In this document: positions 53,340 to 61,795 of the stretch, one piece after another
Layout of the letters: each line of letters opens with the position of its first letter
Position numbering within the stretch: the stretch's first letter is position 1
The notes under the pieces: model-generated
Databases searched by the model: none
What the model was told of the DNA's origin: nothing
What the model saw: the letters and a program-made list of their open reading frames with translations, nothing else
Position numbers and translations under genes: made by a program
Source: Lachnospiraceae bacterium
GTDB lineage: Bacteria; Bacillota; Clostridia; Lachnospirales; Lachnospiraceae
Length of the DNA: 64,000 nt
Assembly (NCBI GenBank): GCA_021203305.1
Contig: JAJQBK010000007.1
Coordinates: 28,434 to 92,433 of the forward strand
Direction of reading: 5' to 3'

Positions 53340-55049
53340 GTGGACCGCCAAAAATTACCCATAGGAATTGACGACTTTGCGAAGCTTAGGACAAATGATT
53401 TTTATTACGTCGATAAGACAGGAATGATCACAGAACTGTTGGGCAACTGGGGAGAGGTAAATCTCTTCACTCGTCCGCGCCGCTTCGGCAAGAGCCTCAA
53501 TATGAGCATGCTCAGGCATTTTTTTGAAATCGGAACGGATAAAAGCCTGTATGATGGACTGGCCGTTTCGAGGGAGACGAAGCTGTGCGGGGAATATATG
53601 GGGCGGTACCCGGTGATATCCATCAGCTTAAAGACAGTTGAGGGCGATGACTATTCGGGCGCCCGTTCCAACTTGTGCACTGTAATCGGTAATGAAGCCA
53701 GACGTTTTCAGTTTTTGCTGGATGACGAAAATCTGACGGAAGACGATAAAAAACAATACAGGCAGTTAATCAATGCCGGCGCGCCTGGCGAAGACGCGTA
53801 CGTGATGACAGATTCTGTTTTAATGGGAAGCTTAAAGACTCTTTCTGATTTATTGTTTAAACATTATGAAAAGCGGGTAATTCTTCTGATAGATGAATAT
53901 GATGTGCCTCTTGCGAAAGCCAGTATTGCCGGTTATTATGGCCAGATGATCACCATGATAAGAGGAATGTTCCATCCGGCTCTGAAGTCAAATGACAGCC
54001 TGTTTTTTGCCGTTCTGACCGGGTGTCTGAGAGTCTCGAAAGAAAGCATTTTCACGGGTCTGAATAATCTTAAAATGTATACCCTTCTTGACGCGGAGTG
54101 CGATGAATATTTTGGCTTCACAGATGAGGAAGTCAGAAGGATGCTGGCGGCGTATGAATTGACGGAATATTATGAGGTGACCAGGGAGTGGTACGACGGA
54201 TATCGGGTTGCCAGGACAAATGTCTATAATCCCTGGGATGTACTCAACTGGTGTAATCAGCTGCTGAACAGCCGGAATAAAACTCCGAAAAGCTATTGGG
54301 CAAATTCCAGCGGGAACGCGGAGCTGAAGAGATTCATTCACTACATGGGAGACGGAGTGACTCGGGCGCAGATGGAACGGCTGATTTCCGGCCAGACCGT
54401 GCAGAAAAAGATAGAAGAGCAGCTTACCTACGACAGTATGTATGATTCCATAGAAAATATGTGGAGTCTGCTGTTTGCCACCGGATATCTGACACAGAGC
54501 GGAACTCCATCGGGGAATCTGGCCAGACTGAGGATACCAAACGCTGAGATCCGCTGGATTTTCAGTGAGATGATTTTAAAGATGTTCGAGGAGGAAGTGG
54601 CGAAGGATGGGGAAGCGGTAAACGCGTTTTGCCGTGCACTGAAGAATGGAAATGTAGGGGATGTTGAGCAGCTTTTCACAAAATTTATGGAAAAAACCAT
54701 CAGTATCCGTGACACAGCGGTAAAGAAGGAATTCAAGGAAAGCTTTTACCATGGAATATTGCTGGGCATTTTTATGTTCAAAAACGATTGGTCTGTAGAC
54801 TCAAACAGAGAATCAGGTGAAGGCTATTTTGATATTGCGATTGAGATAGAAGACGAATCTGTCGGCATTATCATCGAGGTAAAGTACGCGGAGGGTGAGA
54901 GATTTGAAGCGGCCTGCGAGGAAGCAATCCGCCAGATCAACGAAAATGACTATGCCGCGGAGCTGAGACAGGATGATATGCAGAGAATTTTGAAATATGG
55001 AATAGCGTGTTATAAAAAGAAGTGCAGAGTCATTCTGGAGAGGGGCTGA
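53340..55049 (+). CDS. AAA-ATPase-like protein with C-terminal PD-(D/E)XK nuclease-like domain
   Basis: This 569-aa protein has the AAA-ATPase_like pattern LPIGIDDFAKLRTNDFYYVD, the P-loop FTRPRRFGKSLNMSMLRHF, and a Walker B RVILLIDEYDVPL, then a C-terminal nuclease-like domain with GYFDIAIEIEDESVGIIIEV and K (D...ExK). Such genes are abundant in gut anaerobes, often in multiple copies, and of unknown function; a mobile or defence role is possible. GGAGG (53328-53332) is seven bases before GTG 53340, which decides the start. It interrupts the polysaccharide locus. Confidence 0.9.
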   Translation: MDRQKLPIGIDDFAKLRTNDFYYVDKTGMITELLGNWGEVNLFTRPRRFGKSLNMSMLRHFFEIGTDKSLYDGLAVSRETKLCGEYMGRYPVISISLKTVEGDDYSGARSNLCTVIGNEARRFQFLLDDENLTEDDKKQYRQLINAGAPGEDAYVMTDSVLMGSLKTLSDLLFKHYEKRVILLIDEYDVPLAKASIAGYYGQMITMIRGMFHPALKSNDSLFFAVLTGCLRVSKESIFTGLNNLKMYTLLDAECDEYFGFTDEEVRRMLAAYELTEYYEVTREWYDGYRVARTNVYNPWDVLNWCNQLLNSRNKTPKSYWANSSGNAELKRFIHYMGDGVTRAQMERLISGQTVQKKIEEQLTYDSMYDSIENMWSLLFATGYLTQSGTPSGNLARLRIPNAEIRWIFSEMILKMFEEEVAKDGEAVNAFCRALKNGNVGDVEQLFTKFMEKTISIRDTAVKKEFKESFYHGILLGIFMFKNDWSVDSNRESGEGYFDIAIEIEDESVGIIIEVKYAEGERFEAACEEAIRQINENDYAAELRQDDMQRILKYGIACYKKKCRVILERG

Positions 55050-55078
55050 AATTGCTCATTTTTGGGGCGGTTCCTTCT

Positions 55079-55333
55079 TCACGGGAATCCGAAATAAGCA
55101 CCTTCCAGAATGATATTACTTCATTCAGGAATAAAAATGATGTGCTGACACTTCTGATACATCTTGGATATCTGGCCTATGATTCAGCCAGGAGAGAGAC
55201 ATTCCATGAGAACCGCTATGACGGGGATCTGAATAAGTATTTTGGAAATCTGCTGCTGGTGGGAATCAATTACGATAAGGAAGCTAAAGGTAAGGGCGCG
55301 AAGCGGCATAGCTGCGTGATAGAGAGGGCGTAA
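55079..55333 (+). pseudogene. Fragment of a second AAA-ATPase-like/PD-(D/E)XK gene
   Basis: The codons give EISTFQNDITSFRNKNDVL, TLLIHLGYLAYDSARRETF, and end with GNLLLVGINYDKEAKGKG and HSCVIERA. These are the middle and end segments of the same family as the gene just upstream (which has no such stretch at its own end), with the part between them missing. It looks like the scar of a recombined or deleted paralogue. Confidence 0.65.
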
Positions 55334-55419
55334 TAAAGGCTGATTTTATTGACGGAGATTTTATTAAGCAAGTGATGAAGCGTTGAAGGTTGAAGAATTG
55401 GTTGATTTTTTGATTTTTC

Positions 55420-55457
55420 GGGGGGGGGATTGCATTTTTATAAAATTGTAGTAAAAT
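55420..55457 (+). promoter_or_regulatory. Run of nine G next to a possible promoter
   Basis: Nine G (55420-55428) directly precede TTGCAT (55430-55435), a 16-base spacer and TAAAAT (55452-55457). A G run at this place could change length and alter promoter strength. The 375-base gap (55334-55708) otherwise holds only the small open frame below and an inverted repeat. Confidence 0.5.
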
Positions 55458-55558
55458 GGTGCTGTTGTAATTGCCTGTGTCTATGACTGTATATTGCAGC
55501 AGCATATCATTTTTCCGAGTATGGCTTGACAGATAAAGACAAACTAAGAAAGGCTGAT

Positions 55559-55663
55559 ATGAGCGATGAGTCGTGTTATATAGTGAACGAGATTAATAAT
55601 TTCGCTTTGAAGATCAAACGGTATACGCTGAAAGAGAAAATATATTTGTCATTCACTATATAA
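55559..55663 (+). other. Possible small protein (34 aa) or gene remnant
   Basis: ATG 55559 opens a frame of 34 codons (MSDESCYIVNEINNFALKIK and on), and the same frame is open upstream for about 23 more codons (EYGLTDKDKLRKAD). The composition is protein-like. The site before it is weak (AGAAAGG). It could be the end of a decayed gene. The 12-base inverted repeat TTATATAGTGAA (55576-55587) / TTCACTATATAA (55652-55663) lies within it. Confidence 0.3.
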
Positions 55664-55708
55664 TAAGGAGCAAAAAAGAGAAATGTGAAATAAGATAAGG
55701 GAACAGTT

Positions 55709-56851
55709 TTGGTGAAGAAGCAAAGTGGGAATACACAGTATTTGAATATAGCAATGTTGGGGCAAAAAACAGTGCCGGCGAGAGATTCTTCACGAGGCGG
55801 TGTTGAGGTAGTAGTTGAAGAATTGTCAACTCGGATGGTAGCACAAGGGCATGATGTTACCTGCTATAACCGGACGGGCTGTGACAATGGCGGATTGAAT
55901 GAGTACAAAGGAGTGAAGCTGAAATCTGTCTGGACGATACATAAAAAAGGATTTGCGGCGATGACATCATCGTTTTTCGCTGCTTTTTTTGCAGCTATCG
56001 GAAAGTATGATGTGGTTCATTTTCATGCGGAAGGCCCATGCGTAATGCTCTGGCTTCCTAAGCTGTTTGGGAAACGATGCGTGGTTACGATCCATGGTCT
56101 TGATTGGCAGCGGGAGAAGTGGGGAAAGGGCGTTGGCTCAGGGTATATAAAATTTGGCGAAAAGGCTGCGGTGAAACACGCTGATGAGATTATTGTTTTG
56201 AGCAGAGGAGCCCAGAATTATTTCTGGAAGACGTATCATAGAAGAACTGTATTCATTCCTAATGGTGCTAATCGACAGGAGATTAGAGACGCAGTTGAGA
56301 TTAAAGAAAAATTCGGGCTGGAAAAAGACAGCTATATTCTTTTTATGGGTAGGATTGTCCCTGAGAAGGGTCTGAGATATCTGCTGGAAGCCTATAAGAG
56401 TCTAAAAACAGAAAAAAAACTGGTGATTGTTGGCGGATCTTCAGACACGGATGAATTCGCTGAAAAATTAAAAGAGATAGCTGATGAGAATGTGATTTTC
56501 ACTGGTTTTGTTACCGGAAGATTACGTGAGGAGCTGTACAGTAATGCTTATATCTATGTGCTCCCTTCTGATTTGGAGGGGATGCCTCTAAGCCTTCTTG
56601 AGGCCATGAGTTTTGGAAACTGCTGTGTTGTCAGTAACATTCAGGAATGCAGCGAGGTAGTGGAAGATAAAGCAGTGGTATTTCAGCAGAGTAACGTTGA
56701 GGAGTTACAGGAGAAACTGCAGGAGCTTTGTGATAATAGCGAGGTTGTAGACAGGTATAAGGGTGAGGCGTCAGCGTTTATCTGTGCGAAATATAATTGG
56801 GATGATGTGGTCAGGGAAACGGTGAAAGTATATATGGGGGTGAACACATGA
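55709..56851 (+). CDS. Glycosyltransferase family 4
   Basis: This 380-aa GT-B fold transferase has SSRGGVEVVVEELSTRMVAQ in the N-terminal domain, DVVHFHAEGP and VVTIHGLDWQREKW, and in the C-terminal domain LFMGRIVPEKGLRYLLEAY, IVGGSSDTDEF and the nucleotide-sugar segment PSDLEGMPLSLLEAMSFGN. The donor and acceptor are unknown. The start is TTG 55709, seven bases after AAGGG, or GTG 55712. It overlaps the acyltransferase by four bases (ATGA). Confidence 0.92.
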   Translation: MVKKQSGNTQYLNIAMLGQKTVPARDSSRGGVEVVVEELSTRMVAQGHDVTCYNRTGCDNGGLNEYKGVKLKSVWTIHKKGFAAMTSSFFAAFFAAIGKYDVVHFHAEGPCVMLWLPKLFGKRCVVTIHGLDWQREKWGKGVGSGYIKFGEKAAVKHADEIIVLSRGAQNYFWKTYHRRTVFIPNGANRQEIRDAVEIKEKFGLEKDSYILFMGRIVPEKGLRYLLEAYKSLKTEKKLVIVGGSSDTDEFAEKLKEIADENVIFTGFVTGRLREELYSNAYIYVLPSDLEGMPLSLLEAMSFGNCCVVSNIQECSEVVEDKAVVFQQSNVEELQEKLQELCDNSEVVDRYKGEASAFICAKYNWDDVVRETVKVYMGVNT

Positions 56852-57880
56852 TCTTAACGAGTTTGATTCTGGCGCTTTATTGCGTAACTGCGTTAATTGG
56901 TGCAAAAAGAAATAGCATACAGGAAGCTGATAGCTATTTCTTTTCAAAAGACTATACAACTGTACTTAAAGGGTTATGCTGTATTATCGTGGTATTTGTT
57001 CATGTCCCGACCGGCTTTCAAAATACTGTGCAGGATTTAGTGGGGAGTTTTGCATATATATGCGTAACAATTTTCTTTATGCTGTCTGCGTATGGATTGA
57101 GATATAGTTTTGAAAATAAAGAGGAATATTCGAGGACATTTTTGAAAAACCGGGTGCTGAGCCTGGTTATTCCCTACTGTATCTCCTGTGTTGTAAAAGT
57201 AATATGCGGATTTTCACCATATTCCGGTGGAGTCAGATTTGTTTATGTCCTGTTGTTGTTTTATATTATAACATTTCTGGCGTATAACTTGCCTGTACTG
57301 AAATCTGGCAAGTGGGGGGGGGTACTTCGCTTGCGGATGTGTCCTCCTGTACAGCTTAATTGGTTATCTGACGGGTATAGGCAGCAGCCTGGGGTTCAGT
57401 TGGAATGTTGAAGCCCTTGGGTTTATTTATGGTTTTTTGCTGGCTGATATCAGGATTTTGAATTGCGTTAAGATGAAAATAAGGGATCATACGGTTCTGA
57501 TATATACATTATCAATTGCAGCGTCTTTATTATTAGGAATTGCTTATTTGAAATTTAAATATGTGGAATTCTTTGGTGAATATTTATTGCGCACTTTATT
57601 AGGAATTGCAATTATTTCATTTGTCTTAGTGATTACATACAGAGTGCGGATAGGCAATGTTGCAATAAGATTTATAGGAAAAATTTCATATGAGGTTTTC
57701 CTGATTCATGGATTTGTTATGAGCTGTCTCTCCGCAGTAAATGAACGGATCACAGGCTTGAGTTCGGGAGTCTTTATTGCACTGACATTTGCCTTTACCA
57801 TGGTTCTTGCATATTTGTTTCATATGATGAATTCAAGAATCATTAGATTTGTAAGAGGTACAGGGAACGCATCCCGTTAA
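56848..57880 (+). pseudogene. Membrane acyltransferase (acyltransferase 3 family), switched off at a run of nine G
   Basis: The first part (from ATG 56848) has the family start KGLCCIIVVFVHVPTGF and several membrane spans. At 57314-57322 nine G shift the frame and translation ends at 57411 with an unrelated tail. One frame on, the protein continues with YFACGCVLLYSLIGYLTG and FGKISYEVFLIHGFVMSCLS-type segments to 57880. With eight G the parts join as KWGGYFACG without any other change, giving about 340 residues. Such enzymes O-acetylate polysaccharides. A phase-variable gene in the off state is the best reading; a sequencing error in the G run is possible. Confidence 0.8.
57314..57322 (+). 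repeat. Run of nine G at the acyltransferase frame break
   Basis: Nine G lie exactly where the reading frame is lost; eight restore it. Poly-G runs of this length are classical sites of slipped-strand phase variation. Confidence 0.85.
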
Positions 57881-57898
57881 AAGGAGAAAATACACATT

Positions 57899-59074
57899 AT
57901 GGCAGAAAAAAAATTAAACGGAACAGTGATAGTTACATATCGATGCAATGCACGCTGTTCTATGTGCAACAGATATAAAGCCCCGTCCAAACCGGAAGAG
58001 GAGATCAGCATTGAAACTATAAAGAAGCTGCCGCCGATGTACTTTACGAACATTACGGGAGGAGAGCCTTTTATTCGCACGGATATCAGAGACGTGGTAG
58101 CAGAACTGCGCAAGAAGAGCGACCGTATTGTCATTTCGACAAATGGATTCTTCACGGACCGAATAGTGGCACTGTGCAAAGAGTTTCCGGATGTTGGCAT
58201 CAGAATTTCAATTGAAGGCCTGGAGCAGACCAATAATGAAATCAGGGGTCTTCAAAATGGGTATCAGCGCGGTTATGGCACATTGAAAAAGCTGGTTGAG
58301 ATGGGGATAAAAGATGTAGGCTTTGGCATGACTGTCCAGGACAGGAACGCGCCTGATCTTGTGCCACTCTATAAAATTTCTGATGAAATGGGAATGGAGT
58401 TCGCTACAGCTTCTCTGCATAACAGTTTTTACTTTGTTGAAGCGAAGAATATCATTCATGACCGCCCTATGGTGGCAAAGAATTTTGAAGATCTGGCGAA
58501 TGAACTTTTGCGGTCAAACAGTCCGAAGAAGTGGTTCAGAGCATACTTTAATCATGGACTCATTAATTATATCTATGGACAGCCGAGACTTTTACCTTGT
58601 GATATGAGTTTTGATACCTTTTTCATCGATCCTTATGGGGATGTTATGCCCTGTAACGGCACAAAAGATAAAGAAGTCATGGGGAATCTTAACACGCAGA
58701 CGTGGGATGAACTGTGGAATAGTCCGGAGGCAGAAGAAGTTCGCAAGAAAGTTCGTTGCTGTGACCGTCAGTGTTGGATGATTGGCTCCGTATCTCCGGC
58801 TATGCATAAATATATATGGAAACCGGCGTGGTGGGTTGTGAGACATAAGGCAAAGGCGCTGTTTACGAAGCATCCATATTCCATGTATGAAAATAAGATT
58901 TGCTGTGACTATAGAGATGGCAAAGTGACGAAAGAAGAATTAGATCGGTGCAGCACCTGTGATCTTAATGCTGTGGTAAATGATGGTTTGAGCGCAGTGT
59001 CAAAAGAGCAGTTAAAAGATAAGACCGGAGAAGAGATTGTGGATGCTGATATCGCAGCACAGATGAAGGGATAA
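57899..59074 (+). CDS. Radical SAM/SPASM protein in a polysaccharide locus
   Basis: This 391-aa protein has the radical SAM cluster motif YRCNARCSMCNRY (CxxxCxxC, about residues 18-25), TGGEPFIRTDI and STNG, and a C-terminal auxiliary-cluster region with DPYGDVMPCNGTKDKEVMGN and further Cys (RCCDRQCW, ICCDY, CSTCDL). It probably carries a second iron-sulfur cluster. In this setting it may modify a sugar or lipid intermediate, but many SPASM enzymes act on peptides and the substrate is not known. AAAAGGAGA precedes the ATG. The next gene starts three bases after the stop. Confidence 0.88.
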   Translation: MAEKKLNGTVIVTYRCNARCSMCNRYKAPSKPEEEISIETIKKLPPMYFTNITGGEPFIRTDIRDVVAELRKKSDRIVISTNGFFTDRIVALCKEFPDVGIRISIEGLEQTNNEIRGLQNGYQRGYGTLKKLVEMGIKDVGFGMTVQDRNAPDLVPLYKISDEMGMEFATASLHNSFYFVEAKNIIHDRPMVAKNFEDLANELLRSNSPKKWFRAYFNHGLINYIYGQPRLLPCDMSFDTFFIDPYGDVMPCNGTKDKEVMGNLNTQTWDELWNSPEAEEVRKKVRCCDRQCWMIGSVSPAMHKYIWKPAWWVVRHKAKALFTKHPYSMYENKICCDYRDGKVTKEELDRCSTCDLNAVVNDGLSAVSKEQLKDKTGEEIVDADIAAQMKG

Positions 59075-59077
59075 ATC

Positions 59078-60070
59078 ATGCAGAAAAGCGTGTATGTATG
59101 CGTTGTACCGTATCACTTGTATCTTTCTCTGATACTTATTGAGTGTAAGAGCAATAGGGAAAACAGCGTGGTGCTACTCAATGCGAATGATTCAAAAATA
59201 TATGAACAGTTCTGCTCTTTGAAGACACGGCTCGAGGACTATAATTTTAAAGTTGATGTAAGATTGCGGGACTTAAAGAAAGACATTCTCGGCATTGAGG
59301 AAATTGAGAACAAAAAACAGTATAAAACTGTCTGCTCAATGTTTGGCGAAGATATATCCGGGAAATTTATCTTATACAATTTTGCGTGGAACTGCCAGTA
59401 TGTTTACACAACTGCAAATATCTATTACAAGAAGTGCGAGAAAGCGATTTTTGTGGAGGAAGGCGCATTGACGGCAATTAATCCGCCGCAGTCGTCAATT
59501 AAGATTTTAGTCAAAAAAATTCAGGGGGGTTCTGTAGACTTTTATAAGGACGAAAAGCTTGAAGGCATCTATGTTCAACAGCCTGAAATTTATTCAAAAG
59601 AATGGGAACGTAAACTCAGAAAATTTGATATATCTGATCTTCTGAAAGAGCTGAACGTTGAAAGTAAAAAAGTAGTTGCTGACATCTTTCTGGGAGATTT
59701 GACTGAGACGTTAAGCAAACAACTAGTAGATGTGGGAATTATTTATACACAGCCTTTGTCGGAGGATGGTTTTATCAGTGAAGAGGAAAAGATAGACTAC
59801 TACACACAGATGGTGCAATTTTACTCCAAGTATGGAAATCCTGTACTTAAATTACACCCAAGGGATACAAGTATATACAATCTTGAAGATATCTGCACAG
59901 TGTTACCGGCATATTTTCCGAGTGAGTTGCTTGGATTATTGAATATTCGTTTTAAATATGCAGTTGGTATCTGCACAAGCGCGGTGCCAACAACAGATGC
60001 AGAATATAAGCTTAATATCAATGAAAACTTTTTAACAGACAGTCGTTTCCGGCTGCTTCCACTTGAATAG
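59078..60070 (+). CDS. Sialyltransferase-like glycosyltransferase (GT52-like)
   Basis: This 330-aa protein begins with a strand KSVYVCVVPYHLYLSLILIE, and carries FVEEGALTA (an E-E-G motif), VLKLHPRD (an H-P motif) and YFPSELLGLL. Bacterial sialyltransferases of GT52, GT38 and GT80 share D/E-D/E-G and H-P motifs of this kind, the latter binding CMP-sugar. The overall identity to named members is likely low. Its place beside NeuB- and NeuA-type genes supports transfer of a nonulosonic acid from CMP. The acceptor is not known. Confidence 0.65.
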   Translation: MQKSVYVCVVPYHLYLSLILIECKSNRENSVVLLNANDSKIYEQFCSLKTRLEDYNFKVDVRLRDLKKDILGIEEIENKKQYKTVCSMFGEDISGKFILYNFAWNCQYVYTTANIYYKKCEKAIFVEEGALTAINPPQSSIKILVKKIQGGSVDFYKDEKLEGIYVQQPEIYSKEWERKLRKFDISDLLKELNVESKKVVADIFLGDLTETLSKQLVDVGIIYTQPLSEDGFISEEEKIDYYTQMVQFYSKYGNPVLKLHPRDTSIYNLEDICTVLPAYFPSELLGLLNIRFKYAVGICTSAVPTTDAEYKLNINENFLTDSRFRLLPLE

Positions 60071-60123
60071 TTTTTGTGGTCGCTGGTTTAAGGAAAATAT
60101 ATTTATTTATGGAGGAAATGATT

Positions 60124-60993
60124 ATGTACAAGAAACCTTTTGTTATCGCTGAGGCGGGCTGCAACCACATGGGGCAGATGAAGGTCGCTAAGGATTTGAT
60201 AGAAACAGCAGCATATTTCTGTAAGGCGGATGCCATTAAGTTTCAGAAACGCTGCCCGAAAGAGTTGTTGACGCCTGAACAATATAATGCTCCTCATCCG
60301 AATCCAGCGAATTCTTACGGTGAAACCTATGGCGCGCATCGCGAGTTCTTGGAATTTACTGTGGATCAGCATGCACAGTTGAAGGAATGGTGTGAAGAAG
60401 CCGGTATCATCTATTCTACATCGGTCTGGGATATGACCAGCGCGAAGGAAATTGCTTCTCTGAACCCTGTGTTTATCAAGATTCCATCTGCCTGCAATAC
60501 TCACTATGAGATGCTCCAGTGGCTGTGCGATCATTATGAAGGCGAGATTCAGATTTCTTTTGGCATGACAAGTCGTGAGGAAGAAGAGCAGATCGTCCAG
60601 CTATTCGAGAAGAATGGCCGTGCCAAAGATCTTGTCCTGTTCAACTGTACATCTGGCTATCCTGTGCCGTTTAAAGATGTCTGTCTGCTTGAAATCAATC
60701 GGATGCGCGAGGCTTATGAGGATCGTGTCAAGGCTATTGGTTTCTCCGGTCATCATCTTGGCATAGCTGTCGATGTGGCTGCGTATACACTTGGTGCAGA
60801 TGTGATCGAGCGTCATTATACGCTTGACAGGACATGGAAAGGAACCGATCATGCCGCGTCCCTTGAGCCGGACGGCGTTCGTAAACTGGTGCGTAATCTG
60901 AACGCTGTGCATGATGCGCTGACGTATAAGGCAACTGAAATTCTTCCGATTGAGCAGGTGCAAAGAGACAAGCTGAAATATCGGAAGCATTAA
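60124..60993 (+). CDS. NeuB-like nonulosonate (phosphate) synthase, short form without SAF domain
   Basis: This 289-aa TIM-barrel enzyme has the family motifs FVIAEAGCNHMG, DAIKFQKRC, KIPSACNTH, NCTSGYPVPFKDV, IGFSGHHLGIAVDVAAYTLG, and ADVIERHYTLDR with GTDHAASLEP. The family joins PEP to a mannose-type sugar or its 6-phosphate to give a nine-carbon acid. Usual members have about 340 residues with a C-terminal SAF/antifreeze-like domain; this one ends about 50 residues early, just after the barrel. GGAGG eight bases before ATG 60124 decides the start. The neighbours favour a 9-phosphate route. Confidence 0.88.
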   Translation: MYKKPFVIAEAGCNHMGQMKVAKDLIETAAYFCKADAIKFQKRCPKELLTPEQYNAPHPNPANSYGETYGAHREFLEFTVDQHAQLKEWCEEAGIIYSTSVWDMTSAKEIASLNPVFIKIPSACNTHYEMLQWLCDHYEGEIQISFGMTSREEEEQIVQLFEKNGRAKDLVLFNCTSGYPVPFKDVCLLEINRMREAYEDRVKAIGFSGHHLGIAVDVAAYTLGADVIERHYTLDRTWKGTDHAASLEPDGVRKLVRNLNAVHDALTYKATEILPIEQVQRDKLKYRKH

Positions 60994-61033
60994 TGCTATT
61001 TTTATCTTAATGTATCAAGAGGAAAACGGATAG

Positions 61034-61792
61034 ATGAAAGATAGTTTAAAAGTTTTCACTGTGTCACCTATTGCTTCTGTTCGAAAGGCATTGAAGATGA
61101 TAGATGACAATAAAAAGGGATTTCTCATTGTCGTAGATAAAAATGATGTTGTTTTGGGAACCTTGACAGATGGGGACGTCCGCCGGGCTTTCATTAGAGG
61201 AGCTTCTGTAGATGATGAGATTGAGGGATTATATACAACAAATCCGAAGTGTCTGAAGTGTACAGATGGAATTCCAAAAGCTACAGAAATGTTTAAAAGT
61301 GAGTCTATCAAATTCCTGCCGGTCGTAGATGAAATAAATCGGCTGTTGAATTTAATAACCAAGAACCAGATTCATGCACTGCTTTTGCAGGATATACATG
61401 CCGATCTTGAGTATGATTTCCTGAGTATTGATGAAAGAATTGTAGATTATGAGATATTTCAGCGCCCGTGGGGGTTTTATAAGACAACCGTGATGAATGA
61501 ATACTTTCAGTCAAAAATCATCAATGTCAATCCGAAGTCTCAGCTCAGTTTGCAGTCGCATAATCATCGTGAAGAATACTGGATTGTTGCACATGGTAGC
61601 GGCACAGTGCAGATAGATCAGTCAATTATTGCTGTGCATTGTGGCAGTTCGATTTTTATACCTAAAGGAGCGAAACATCGGTTAATAAATACTGATGAAA
61701 AGGAGTCGCTTATTGTAACGGAGGTTCAGATTGGTGATTACTTCGGCGAAGATGATATCATCAGGTATGAGGATATCTATGGGAGGTTATAA
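61034..61792 (+). CDS. CBS-pair protein fused to a PMI type II-like cupin
   Basis: Residues about 1-120 hold two CBS domains (VRKALKMIDDNKKGFLIVVD, GTLTDGDVRRAFIRG; FLPVVDEINRL), which usually bind adenine nucleotides. Residues about 140-252 form a cupin like the C-terminal part of type II mannose-6-phosphate isomerase, with RPWGFYKT, metal ligands in SLQSHNHREEYWIV and GSSIFIPKGAKHRLIN. That isomerase is normally fused to a mannose-1-phosphate guanylyltransferase; here CBS domains take its place. It may make Man-6-P from Fru-6-P for the neighbouring synthase. NeuA-HAD starts three bases after the stop. Confidence 0.82.
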   Translation: MKDSLKVFTVSPIASVRKALKMIDDNKKGFLIVVDKNDVVLGTLTDGDVRRAFIRGASVDDEIEGLYTTNPKCLKCTDGIPKATEMFKSESIKFLPVVDEINRLLNLITKNQIHALLLQDIHADLEYDFLSIDERIVDYEIFQRPWGFYKTTVMNEYFQSKIINVNPKSQLSLQSHNHREEYWIVAHGSGTVQIDQSIIAVHCGSSIFIPKGAKHRLINTDEKESLIVTEVQIGDYFGEDDIIRYEDIYGRL

Positions 61793-61795
61793 AGA

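Noticed and set aside
57437..57880. Separate 147-aa membrane protein gene
   Set aside because: Its upstream sequence is coding in the same frame back to the nine-G run; it is the C-terminal half of the acyltransferase.
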